Source: an uncultured Elusimicrobia bacterium (GTDB lineage Bacteria > RUG730). Taken from it: a DNA stretch of 9,834 nucleotides. The translations under genes were made by a program, and so were the position numbers. The notes under the pieces were generated by a model. The model was not told the DNA's origin and ran no database searches. It saw only the letters and a list, made by a program, of their open reading frames with translations. Of the stretch, positions 1 to 7,710 are shown one piece after another. Position 1 is the stretch's first letter, and each line of letters begins with the position of its first letter. The stretch spans positions 1 to 9,834 of the forward strand of contig ONXP01000054.1 in the NCBI GenBank assembly GCA_900321865.1. Reading direction: 5' to 3'.

Positions 1-1
1 A

Positions 2-3000
2 TTGCAAGAAGAAATAGAAAAATTAGAAAAAGAAAAAAAAGAAAAAGAAGATGAAATTAGCGAACAAAATAAAGAAATTGAAAAGCTTAATGAAGAAAAA
101 GAAAATCTAGAAGAAGAAAAAAAAGATTGTAAAATAAGACTAGAAGAAAAAAAAGAAGAACTAGAAAATAAAGAACAACTTTCTGTTAGAAAAAATGGTT
201 CTAGAATAAAATTGGATTTAGCATTAGATATGATTAGATTAAAAAGTTTTGGTAGCAATATCAAAAATATTTATAAAAAGGATCTTTATAGAGGATTATT
301 AAATAATAAAAAAGATAGTGATGTAAAAGAAATTGGGAAAGAAGAAGTTTCTGATGTAAAAGTTGCTGCAATTATGGGAAAAGTTAACGAAAAACTTTTT
401 TCTAAAAAATTTTATGAAAAAACTGGCTTTGATAAAATTTTTGATGGAGCTATAAAAGGTTTAAATCAAATTTTGAACTTTCAAAAGAACTTGGCCTTGT
501 TTCCAGGAGTTAATTTGAAAAATCTCGCAGAAACTATTAATAAAATGAGATTAAAAGAATATGGAGTGGTAGATGAGGCTGGTTTTGAGATTGTATCAAA
601 AAGCGAATCAAATAAAGAAAATGATAGTCTTACAATTAGAGTTACAGAGCAAATGGAGGCTTTGTTATTGTTTTTAGGAGAAAAAGGCATAAATACTAAG
701 GATATATATCAGGAAATTTTTATGCATGAAATTTTGGAATTAGCACTTCAAAAAGAAAAAATTAATCAAGAAAATGCACATAATATGGTTCTTAATTCAC
801 TTGGAGCTTTGCAAAAATTAATTTCAAATTTATCTCAGACGAAGACTTTAAAAGAAATGGCAGAAATTTTAAGGAATAATGGAATAGATGTTCAAAGTGC
901 AAAAGAATTAGAAGAAGGAATTGACAAATATATGTATTTACATTTAAATCAAGAAGATAGTCAATATCTTTTAGATATGATATCTTCTTCTAAAGATAAT
1001 TTAAATACAAATAAACCTATTCCACTTGAAATTCAATTAGATGATATAAGATTGGAAAAATTTAATTTGTTTCTTAATCGTATGGATAGTATAGAGAAAA
1101 AAGAAACATTAAAAGATTTAGGCTCATCTTCATTAGTTCCATATCAAGAAACTTCAACTTTTTATCCTTTTTCAGGTAAAGTTAGACTGAAATTAAAAAA
1201 GGATATTCTAAAATTTATAAAATTAGGGGTAGATATTGTAAATAATAAAGATAAAAAAGATGAAGCTAAAAAGAAAAATGAAGATATAAAATTAATAGTT
1301 TCAAAATCAGATTTAGAAGAGCCTATTATTTATGAAAATGAACAATGGATAATATCAAAAAATAATATTACTTTGGTAAATTGTATGCAATATTTAACGA
1401 ATGATTTATATTTAGTAGATTTAGCACAGGCTTTAACTGAAAAAGATAATAAAGTGCAAGAAATAAAAACTATTTTTTCTGAAATTTATTCGTTTAAAAA
1501 TAGAAAATTTTTAATAGAAAATCTTGATAATTTTAAGATGTTAGAAAATTTTAAAGATATTTTGGCTTTGTGTAAAAGATTTCAAGAATATCAAGCTTTA
1601 GAGCAAAATGAAAAAGCTTTATTATCTTCTAGCAAAAATGATTTGTATAAAACTTTAAAAAAAGAATTTGATGGGAAAGATTTTAATATTATTTTAGATA
1701 ATGCAATAAAAAAACAAGTTGAAAATGATATTTTTACAAAAGATCATAAGTTTAATGAATATAATAAAATTTTTGATTTTATTAAAAACATATATGATAT
1801 GAAACTTAATAAAAGATTCTTTGATATTGATTATATAGAAGAATTTTTAAATTATTTAAAAAATGCAAATTTGACTTTTTTATTAGGGGAAAAAGATACT
1901 GATTTTAAGACCAAAATTGATATTTTAGCCAGATTTAATGAAATTATGAAATATATGTTAGAAGAAGAACAAAAGGAAATAGAAGAAGAATCTCAGGAAA
2001 TAATAATAGATATTGCAGGATCTAACGATGTAAATATTTCTGATTTTATAAACAAAAAATTAAAAGAAAACGGTATTTATAAAGAGGAAGATTTCCAGAA
2101 TAAAAATATAGTAATTAGAGGAGACACTCCAAATCTTGTTAGTGAGAATGAAAGCGAGAGCAATTTAGCATTTTCTCAGATCCAATTTATAGCGAATAAA
2201 ATAATCAAATTAGGGGGAAAAATCACTTATATTCCTAGTTTTGAATTAATAAATAAAATTGTTAGTAGAGATGAAAAAAATATTTATTTACAAAGAATGA
2301 TACAAAATGGTTTTTTAAAGTTTTCTCATTATTTCCCTAATGTTAGAGGAATAGTTTTAGCTCCTGGAATAATTATAGATCAAAATATTGTAAGCTTAGC
2401 AGAAGAGATTTATGGAAAAGAGAAATTTAATAGCAATAAAGAAAAATTTATGGACGAGCTTTTAAATATAGAATTTAGAAGAAAAATGAATTTAGATGTT
2501 GATAAAAATATAGCTAGTTCTTTAAATACATTAAATAAAAATATTTTTAACATTTTTGATGCTCAAAATTATTCCAAAAATGATATAAATGAAATTTTAA
2601 AAGAAAATAGAATAAGGCAATTTGTGTTAATCAATGGAAATCTTGATAGATATAAGGCTTTTGCTAATATTGATTTTTCTTTTAATAAAAAAATTGTAGA
2701 GATAGTAACACCTAATGTTGAAACTGGTATAAATATTATAAAATTTTCAGACGATGGATCTTTAAATATAAAAGTAAGTTCCGATGACGATAAAGATATT
2801 AAAATTATTCCTAGCATTTCTACTAGTTTAGAAGGAATAACTAAAAAAGAAAAGATATTTATGGATATTAAATATTTTGTGAATAAATTTTATAGAAAAC
2901 ATATAAAAAGTATATTAAAAGATCTTTTTCCAAAATTTAAGAAAAATGATTATAGGAAGAATGAAATTCTTTATCAAAATGAACTTTTAAGGGGTATGAT

Positions 3001-3013
3001 GTCAGCGGCATAA
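2..3013 (+). CDS. Large coiled-coil protein of unknown function, 5' end outside the window
   Basis: I do not recognise this protein. The frame is open to the left edge, so 1003 residues are the C-terminal part of something longer. The TTG at position 2 has no ribosome binding site in view and is probably an internal Leu codon. Residues 1-60 are almost entirely Glu, Lys, Asn and Leu with heptad-like spacing, a clear coiled coil. Residues about 70-650 look mostly helical, rich in Lys, Asn, Ile and Asp. A second acidic helix lies near 652-673. From about 700 to 960 the pattern changes to alternating strands and helices (IVIRGDTPN at 703-711, GIVLAPGIII further on), like a globular alpha/beta domain. 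The end is hydrophilic and basic, closing with GMMSAA. I see no transmembrane segment or catalytic signature; the signal peptide, if any, is off the window. Two bases separate it from recO. A structural, secretion-related or surface protein is possible, but nothing here proves any of these. Confidence 0.85.
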   Translation: MQEEIEKLEKEKKEKEDEISEQNKEIEKLNEEKENLEEEKKDCKIRLEEKKEELENKEQLSVRKNGSRIKLDLALDMIRLKSFGSNIKNIYKKDLYRGLLNNKKDSDVKEIGKEEVSDVKVAAIMGKVNEKLFSKKFYEKTGFDKIFDGAIKGLNQILNFQKNLALFPGVNLKNLAETINKMRLKEYGVVDEAGFEIVSKSESNKENDSLTIRVTEQMEALLLFLGEKGINTKDIYQEIFMHEILELALQKEKINQENAHNMVLNSLGALQKLISNLSQTKTLKEMAEILRNNGIDVQSAKELEEGIDKYMYLHLNQEDSQYLLDMISSSKDNLNTNKPIPLEIQLDDIRLEKFNLFLNRMDSIEKKETLKDLGSSSLVPYQETSTFYPFSGKVRLKLKKDILKFIKLGVDIVNNKDKKDEAKKKNEDIKLIVSKSDLEEPIIYENEQWIISKNNITLVNCMQYLTNDLYLVDLAQALTEKDNKVQEIKTIFSEIYSFKNRKFLIENLDNFKMLENFKDILALCKRFQEYQALEQNEKALLSSSKNDLYKTLKKEFDGKDFNIILDNAIKKQVENDIFTKDHKFNEYNKIFDFIKNIYDMKLNKRFFDIDYIEEFLNYLKNANLTFLLGEKDTDFKTKIDILARFNEIMKYMLEEEQKEIEEESQEIIIDIAGSNDVNISDFINKKLKENGIYKEEDFQNKNIVIRGDTPNLVSENESESNLAFSQIQFIANKIIKLGGKITYIPSFELINKIVSRDEKNIYLQRMIQNGFLKFSHYFPNVRGIVLAPGIIIDQNIVSLAEEIYGKEKFNSNKEKFMDELLNIEFRRKMNLDVDKNIASSLNTLNKNIFNIFDAQNYSKNDINEILKENRIRQFVLINGNLDRYKAFANIDFSFNKKIVEIVTPNVETGINIIKFSDDGSLNIKVSSDDDKDIKIIPSISTSLEGITKKEKIFMDIKYFVNKFYRKHIKSILKDLFPKFKKNDYRKNEILYQNELLRGMMSAA

Positions 3014-3015
3014 AA

Positions 3016-3762
3016 ATGCATAGGATTTTTTCTACTGATGTAATAATACTATCTAAAAGGAATTTATCAAATTTAGATATAGAATTTTTATGCTACTCAA
3101 AGGATTACGGGGTGGCTTCATTTTGGCAAAAAGTTCATAGCTCTAAAAAATTTAGGGCTATGGATTTTTTTTGTTATAGTAAAATAAAATTTTTTATTTA
3201 TAATTCGTTTGATGAAAATATTTATAAAATAGTTGATTTTGATATTCTTGATTACAATTATAATATTAGATTAGATTTTCAAAAATTAGAAATTGTTAGT
3301 TTTTTTTCAAAAATTTTATCAAAAAATATTTTTAAAGATTGTAAAGAAATATTTTATTTATTGAAAGAATTTTTATATACTATAAACTATAAAGAGTTAA
3401 GCTTTTGGGATTTAGAAATATTAAAATTTTTATTTTTTATGAAAATTTTGCAATTAGATGGTTATGGATTTCAGATAAAGGAATGTTTATTTTGCAGATC
3501 TTTTCTTCCAGAAAATGTTAAGACTTTGTATTTTTCTGTAGATTTTGGAGGAATAATTTGTAATAAATGTATACAAAATTTAAATTTTTATGAAAAACGG
3601 AATTTAGTTTTAATTAATTTAAAAATATTGAAATTACTAAAAATTTGTTATGCTAAGGATGTTCGTGATTTTTTTGTTTTAAATGATCAAATTTTTTTTA
3701 AGAAATCAGATTTATTAGGATTTGATTTATTTTTTGAAAAAGTTTCCAGATATTATATCTAA
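3016..3762 (+). CDS. recO: DNA repair protein RecO
   Basis: RecO works in the RecFOR pathway: it binds single-stranded DNA and SSB, partners RecR, and helps load RecA onto gapped DNA in the cytoplasm. The 248-residue length fits the family. The N-terminal part (about 1-75) matches the RecO OB-fold pattern: a Thr/Ser-Asp-x-Ile-Ile-Leu-Ser strand at the start, then YSKDYG where the family has 'T-R-x-x-G'. A helical middle follows, with LDGYGF near 147-152 where RecO proteins have Leu-x-x-Gly-Tyr-x-P. Four zinc-ligand cysteines are present as two CxxC pairs (C157/C160 and C182/C185), with the typical FSVDFGGIIC run between them. The ATG is 2 bases after the upstream stop. No in-frame ATG, GTG or TTG was found just upstream, and there is no well-placed Shine-Dalgarno (AAGGGG at 2989-2994 is too far), so translation is probably coupled to the upstream gene. 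The sequence is diverged and rich in Phe, Ile and Lys, as expected at this base composition. Confidence 0.88.
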   Translation: MHRIFSTDVIILSKRNLSNLDIEFLCYSKDYGVASFWQKVHSSKKFRAMDFFCYSKIKFFIYNSFDENIYKIVDFDILDYNYNIRLDFQKLEIVSFFSKILSKNIFKDCKEIFYLLKEFLYTINYKELSFWDLEILKFLFFMKILQLDGYGFQIKECLFCRSFLPENVKTLYFSVDFGGIICNKCIQNLNFYEKRNLVLINLKILKLLKICYAKDVRDFFVLNDQIFFKKSDLLGFDLFFEKVSRYYI

Positions 3763-3768
3763 TTAATT

Positions 3769-3773
3769 AGGAG
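3769..3773 (+). promoter_or_regulatory. Ribosome binding site of dapA
   Basis: AGGAG lies 6 bases before the ATG at 3780, inside the 17-base gap between recO and dapA. It fixes the dapA start and contrasts with the SD-less starts of recO and batD. Confidence 0.85.
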
Positions 3774-3779
3774 TTTAAT

Positions 3780-4658
3780 ATGTTTTCTGGTTCTATGGTG
3801 GCACTTGTAACACCTTTTAAAAATGGTAAAATAGATAAAGAAAAATTAAAATGGCTTGTTGATTGGCATATTGATAGTGGGACGAAAGCAATAATCCCAT
3901 GTGGGACGACAGGGGAGTCTGCAACATTGTCTCATGAGGAACACGATGAAGTTATAAAATTAGTGGTAGAGTATTCTAGGGCTAGAATTCCTATAATAGC
4001 AGGTGCTGGCTCTAATAATACTTTGGAAGCTATAAGATTAGCAAAAAGTGCAGAAAATTTTGGAGCAGATGCAGTTTTGATGATTACTCCATATTACAAT
4101 AAACCTAGCGAGGATGGAGTTTATGAACATTTTAAATTAATTTCTGAGAGTATAAATATTCCTATAGTTCTTTATAATATTGTTTCTAGAGTTGGGATTA
4201 ATATGTCGTCAGATTTGATTTTTAAACTTTCTAAAATCAAAAATATTGTAGCGGTAAAAGAAGCTAGCGGAAATCTTAATCAGATGAGTGATATTATAAA
4301 TAAATGTGATAAAGATTTTACTTTGATTTCTGGAGATGATTTATTGACATTACCTATTTTATCAATAGGTGGAAAAGGAGTGATTTCTGTTACAGCTAAT
4401 ATTGTGCCAGAAGATGTTTCCTTGATGGTAGAGTATTTTCAGAAAGGGAATATAAATAAAGCCTTAGAATATCATTATAAATTATTTAATTTAACCAAAT
4501 CTATGTTTTTAGAGACCAATCCAGTCCCGATCAAAACAGCTATGGGGCTTCTTGGAATTTGTGAACCAAGTGTTCGATTACCTTTATTTAAAATGCAAAA
4601 TAAAAATTTTGAGATTTTAAAAAAAGAAATTGTAAATTATGGTTTAAAATTAGCATAA
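3780..4658 (+). CDS. dapA: 4-hydroxy-tetrahydrodipicolinate synthase (DapA)
   Basis: This cytoplasmic enzyme condenses pyruvate with aspartate semialdehyde to give 4-hydroxy-tetrahydrodipicolinate, the first committed step to diaminopimelate and lysine. The 292-residue (beta/alpha)8 barrel has the usual length. Key residues are in register with the E. coli enzyme, offset by one: GTTGE with T43/T44, the YYN motif with Y106, Y132 and R137 of the catalytic site, and K160 in AVKEASG as the Schiff-base lysine. The segment usually written YNVPSRTG reads YNIVSRVG here (132-139), so the Pro and Thr are replaced while Tyr and Arg are kept. The start is set by a good Shine-Dalgarno and by MFSGSMVALVTPF, which matches the family N-terminus. 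Other members of the family (N-acetylneuraminate lyase, KDG aldolases) share the fold, but the GTTGES and aligned active-site residues favour DapA. It sits between recO and batD, so the operon is not a lysine operon. If this is DapA, it implies DAP-type peptidoglycan or lysine synthesis. Confidence 0.93.
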   Translation: MFSGSMVALVTPFKNGKIDKEKLKWLVDWHIDSGTKAIIPCGTTGESATLSHEEHDEVIKLVVEYSRARIPIIAGAGSNNTLEAIRLAKSAENFGADAVLMITPYYNKPSEDGVYEHFKLISESINIPIVLYNIVSRVGINMSSDLIFKLSKIKNIVAVKEASGNLNQMSDIINKCDKDFTLISGDDLLTLPILSIGGKGVISVTANIVPEDVSLMVEYFQKGNINKALEYHYKLFNLTKSMFLETNPVPIKTAMGLLGICEPSVRLPLFKMQNKNFEILKKEIVNYGLKLA

Positions 4659-4659
4659 A

Positions 4660-6519
4660 ATGTTTTCTAGATTAAAATTTTTTTATTTAGTTTCTTTTTT
4701 AATTTTTTTTGTTAGTTTTTTGTTTTCCAATGACATAAGGGTCACGGCAAGTGTTGCTAGTCAAGATGTTTTTTTAGGAGAACAACTTTATTATTATGTT
4801 AATATAGAGGGTGGCTCGGGTTCTAATATTCCAGAAATAAAAAAACTTGATAATGTAGATATATATAGAGTTGGAAATAGTGTCCAGATGTCTCTCATAA
4901 ATGGTCATATGTCTACTAATGTAAAAATTACATATATTTTAACTCCTAGAGAAGAGGGAAAAATCATAATTCCTCCTGTGACAGTTAAAACTAATAAAAG
5001 AACTTATTCTAGCAATTCTGTCGTTATAAATGTTATAAAAAATGCTAATCAGTCGTCTAATAATCAAAATAATATTAAGAATTCTAATTATAATAATCAA
5101 AATTATGATAATTTTGTAAACGAAGAAAATGAAAAACAAAATCAGAATCAAACTAAAACTACAAATAAAAGGAATGTTTTTATTACTAGTTTTGTTGACA
5201 AAAAGTCTGTTTATGTTAATGAACCTTTTATTTTAACTTTTAAAGTTTTTACAAAAGTTAAATTTTTATCTTCGCCTGTTTTTATGATTGGGGAAACAAG
5301 TGGTTTTTGGAAAGACGATCTAAATATGGATAAATCTTATAATACTACTTATGACGGGGAAGAATATGTTGTAATAGAAAAGAAATATGTGTTGTATCCT
5401 ACTATTCCGGGCAATCTTGTAATTTCTCCTAGTACATTAACATGCAATATAGAAGATATGATTGATGAGGATAATTTTTTTGGTATTTCTTTTTTTTCTA
5501 GAGGTCGAGAAATAAAATTAACAACAAAGCCTATAAGAGTGCAAGTTAAAGAATTTCCTGTTGAAAATAAGCCAGAGTTTTTTGATGGAGCATTAGGAAA
5601 TTTTACTCTTGAAGCAACCTATGTAAAAGATAAATACAGAATAGATGCACCTATAAATGTAAATATTAATATTCAAGGGGAAGGGAATATTAATACCATA
5701 TCTCCTCCTAAATTTTATCATACTGATAATTACAAAATATATGATCCTATAGAAAAAATAGATTTGAAAAAGACAGATAGAGGTTTGAGCGGGCAAAAAA
5801 AATTTGAAGTTATGATAGTTCCATTAGTTTCTGGAAAACAAAATTTACCAAAAATAAAATTTGCTTTTTTTAATCATAAATTAAAAAAATATGTCGTTTT
5901 GGAAAAAGATTTAGGTGAAATTAATGTAGAAAATGTTAGAAATACAGAAAAAAATGAAAGTTCACATTTGGAAAATTTTGATAAAAAATCAGAATTAAAA
6001 CTATTAAATGGAGATATTAGATTTATACATAGAAATACAAAATTAATAGTTAATAATAAAAATCGCGATGAAATTTTTACATTAAAGTTTTGGATTATAT
6101 TTTTTATACCTATTTTTATATATTTTAGTCTCGTTTTATTGGAACATTTTAGTATTTTTTATTTTGTCAATAAAAAAAGTTTTTCAGGTTCTATTTTTAA
6201 TAAAAATTTAAAAGAAATAAAGAAAAATTTAGCGAAAAAAAATGATAAGAATGATTACCAGGAATTTGTCAATAAACTTTTAGATATTTTTATAAAATAT
6301 ATTAATTATGAATTTTCTTCCAAATTAGATCTTAATAATTTATCTATTAATGTCTTGAATGAAAATTTAGATATTTCAGATGACATTAAAAAAAAGATTA
6401 GAGAAATTTTAGATATTTTTTATTATAATAAATTCGCTAATGTTTTATTATCAAAGGACGAAATATTTTTAATAATTGAAAAGTTAGAGAAATTAAAAAA
6501 AGAATTAGATAACATATGA
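4660..6519 (+). CDS. batD: BatD-family (oxygen tolerance) membrane-anchored protein
   Basis: BatD proteins are exported, anchored in the inner membrane and usually encoded with MoxR ATPase and von Willebrand-domain BatA/BatB proteins. Their role is in aerotolerance or envelope stress, with the biochemistry still unsettled. The 619 residues begin with a signal peptide (about 1-23: basic start, long Phe/Leu/Ile core, then FSND). Residues 25-127 form the first beta domain with family hallmarks: SVASQDVFLGE, a 'SLINGHMST' turn, TYILTPREEGKIIIPP, and TYSSNSVVINV. A low-complexity Asn/Gln linker covers about 128-170. A second and third beta-rich region (172-300 and 312-425) repeat the 'VYVNEPFILTFKV' and 'YVLYPTIPGNLVISPSTL' pattern. 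One membrane helix at about 475-500 is followed by a 110-residue helical cytoplasmic tail. The ATG lies one base after the dapA stop without a clear Shine-Dalgarno, suggesting coupled translation. No batA, batB, batC or moxR gene is in view, so this batD is separated from its usual partners, at least locally. Confidence 0.82.
   Translation: MFSRLKFFYLVSFLIFFVSFLFSNDIRVTASVASQDVFLGEQLYYYVNIEGGSGSNIPEIKKLDNVDIYRVGNSVQMSLINGHMSTNVKITYILTPREEGKIIIPPVTVKTNKRTYSSNSVVINVIKNANQSSNNQNNIKNSNYNNQNYDNFVNEENEKQNQNQTKTTNKRNVFITSFVDKKSVYVNEPFILTFKVFTKVKFLSSPVFMIGETSGFWKDDLNMDKSYNTTYDGEEYVVIEKKYVLYPTIPGNLVISPSTLTCNIEDMIDEDNFFGISFFSRGREIKLTTKPIRVQVKEFPVENKPEFFDGALGNFTLEATYVKDKYRIDAPINVNINIQGEGNINTISPPKFYHTDNYKIYDPIEKIDLKKTDRGLSGQKKFEVMIVPLVSGKQNLPKIKFAFFNHKLKKYVVLEKDLGEINVENVRNTEKNESSHLENFDKKSELKLLNGDIRFIHRNTKLIVNNKNRDEIFTLKFWIIFFIPIFIYFSLVLLEHFSIFYFVNKKSFSGSIFNKNLKEIKKNLAKKNDKNDYQEFVNKLLDIFIKYINYEFSSKLDLNNLSINVLNENLDISDDIKKKIREILDIFYYNKFANVLLSKDEIFLIIEKLEKLKKELDNI
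5041..5169 (+). other. Asn/Gln-rich low-complexity linker within batD
   Basis: Residues about 128-170 of the BatD-like protein are mostly Asn, Gln, Lys, Ser, Tyr and Glu, with runs such as SSNNQNN and NYNNQNYDN. They separate the first beta domain from the rest. In DNA this is a stretch of AAT/CAA codons. It is probably an unstructured tether whose length could vary between strains. This is read directly from the sequence; any function is inference. Confidence 0.7.
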
Positions 6520-7679
6520 CTTTTATCGTATGGATATATTATAATTTTATTTTACCAAGTTTCATAGGTTCATTTACTGGGATTATTGGTTGGTTGTTTT
6601 TTCGTGCGATTGAGATTGTTTCTGCTTATAGATTAAAAAATCCTATTTTTATTTATTTTTTGCCCATTTTAGGTTTAGTTATAGCATTTTTGTATAAAAA
6701 ATCAAAAATCGATTTATTTTATGAAACTAAAGATATTGTATCTTCAATTAAGCATAATTTAGTAAATCCTTTTTTAGTTTTTTTGTCTGTATATATTTCT
6801 TCTATTTTTTCTCATTTTTCTGGGGCTTCAGTAGGGAAAGAAAGTGCTTCGGTGCAGCTAGGAGCTAGCCTTGGGAAAGTTTTTTCTAAAATATTAAAAT
6901 CAAATAACCAAGAATTTTTTATTATAACTTTTATGGCAGGTATGCTGACAGCAGTTTTTACTTTTCCTATGACAGCATTATTTTTTGTTTTAGAAATGTT
7001 TGATAGAAAAACAGCTTTGAAATTTTTTATTCCTTGTTTAGTATCAGTTTTATTTTCAAAAATTTTGATAAATTTTTTTATTATTGTTCATACGGAACCG
7101 ATAGAATACATTAATACTTTTTTATTTAAGGATATTCTAAAAATAATATTATTGTCAATTATGACAGGAATTTTAGCTGTTATTTTTTCTTTTTTGCTTA
7201 AAAAAACTAAAAATTTTGTTAAAAACTATTTTAAGAATTATTTTTTTATAATATTTTGTGGAGGACTTATTTTAGTTTTTCTTACTTTTTATTATAAAAA
7301 CTTTGATTATAATGGTTTAGGATTTAGTATTATAAAGGAATGCTTCCAAAAAGATTTTAATTTTAATGTTTTTTTATTAAAAGTATTATTTACAATTATT
7401 TCTCTAGGTTTTGGCTATAAAGGTGGGGCAGTTGTTCCTATTATGTTTATAGGAGCTACTTTTGGAAATGCTATGTCTCAGGTTTTAGATTTAGATATAA
7501 AATTTGGTTCTATTGTTGGAATTTTATCGATGTTTAGCATATTTTGTAATAAAAGTTTTGCTCCTTTATTTTTAGGTCTAGAAATGTTTGGGAAACAAAA
7601 TTTTATGCTTTATTTTATTATAATTATTATGACTTTTATTTTTAGAAAAGTTTTTAGTTTAATAAAACAAAAAATCTAA
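6516..7679 (+). CDS. CLC-family anion transporter, closest in pattern to CLC-F fluoride/proton antiporters
   Basis: This is an inner-membrane CLC protein of 387 residues, nearly all hydrophobic helices, without C-terminal CBS domains. The N-terminus (helix, FFRAIEIVSAYR, then YFLPILGLVIAFLY at 47-60) matches CLC helices B and C. FSGASVGKESASVQLGASLG (101-120) is the gating-glutamate segment, with E109 where classical CLCs have GREGP. Then come FTFPMTALFFVLEMF (148-162), YNGLGFSII (265-273) and GYKGGAVVPIMFIGATFGN (300-318), where classical CLCs have GGxFxP. The last two segments and a late GLEMFG follow the CLC-F pattern (YLGLGVPTI, G-KGGEVTPLFFIGATLGN, GIELFG) better than ClcA, and no classical GSGIP motif is visible. 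Fluoride export is therefore the best guess; chloride cannot be excluded. The proline-lacking GKESA and Ala305 in GGAVVP are departures. Its ATG overlaps the batD stop by 4 bases (ATGA), so translation is likely coupled. I saw no fluoride riboswitch directly upstream, where the sequence is coding. Confidence 0.83.
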   Translation: MTFIVWIYYNFILPSFIGSFTGIIGWLFFRAIEIVSAYRLKNPIFIYFLPILGLVIAFLYKKSKIDLFYETKDIVSSIKHNLVNPFLVFLSVYISSIFSHFSGASVGKESASVQLGASLGKVFSKILKSNNQEFFIITFMAGMLTAVFTFPMTALFFVLEMFDRKTALKFFIPCLVSVLFSKILINFFIIVHTEPIEYINTFLFKDILKIILLSIMTGILAVIFSFLLKKTKNFVKNYFKNYFFIIFCGGLILVFLTFYYKNFDYNGLGFSIIKECFQKDFNFNVFLLKVLFTIISLGFGYKGGAVVPIMFIGATFGNAMSQVLDLDIKFGSIVGILSMFSIFCNKSFAPLFLGLEMFGKQNFMLYFIIIIMTFIFRKVFSLIKQKI

Positions 7680-7701
7680 TAATTTATTACAATTTTTAAT
7701 C

Positions 7702-7705
7702 GAGG
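7702..7705 (+). promoter_or_regulatory. Ribosome binding site of the sulfatase-fold gene
   Basis: GAGG, 5 bases before the ATG at 7711, lies in the 31-base gap after the CLC gene. The gap shows no promoter-like pair and no hairpin, so the gene is probably transcribed from upstream. Confidence 0.7.
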
Positions 7706-7710
7706 CTTTT

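Noticed and set aside
2-4. TTG at position 2 as the true start of the large gene
   Set aside because: The frame is open at the edge, no ribosome binding site can be seen, and it would begin mid coiled coil; the real start is most likely upstream.
481-690. Minus-strand open frame of 69 codons inside the large coiled-coil gene
   Set aside because: It lies wholly within a long real gene, has no ribosome binding site or recognisable product, and its Phe/Ser/Ile-rich composition is the mirror of Lys/Glu/Asn codons.
921-949. TTGACA with TTAAAT 17 bases downstream, promoter-like
   Set aside because: It is deep inside the large gene with no gene start nearby, and chance matches are frequent in DNA this AT-rich.
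2117-2125. Arg-Gly-Asp (RGD) tripeptide in the large protein, possible host-cell integrin motif
   Set aside because: A three-residue match in a protein with no visible signal peptide or adhesin domain has no weight on its own.
2569-2817. Minus-strand open frame of 82 codons near the 3' end of the large gene
   Set aside because: Same reason: antisense reading of A-rich codons gives a false hydrophobic protein.
4352-4370. Hairpin ACCTATT-5 bases-AATAGGT (7-bp stem)
   Set aside because: It falls in the conserved LPILSIGGKG coding segment of dapA and is not followed by a U-tract; most likely a coincidence of codons.
4939-5151. Minus-strand open frame with a very Ile-rich, membrane-like product
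   Set aside because: It is antisense to the Asn-rich linker of batD; AAT/AAC codons read backwards give Ile/Val, producing a spurious transmembrane look.
5593-5796. Minus-strand open frame of 67 codons inside batD
   Set aside because: Antisense to conserved BatD beta strands, no supporting signal.
6516-7679. Naming the transporter ClcA (classical chloride/proton antiporter)
   Set aside because: The GSGIP and GGxFxP motifs are not present in classical form, and the late motifs fit the CLC-F pattern better.
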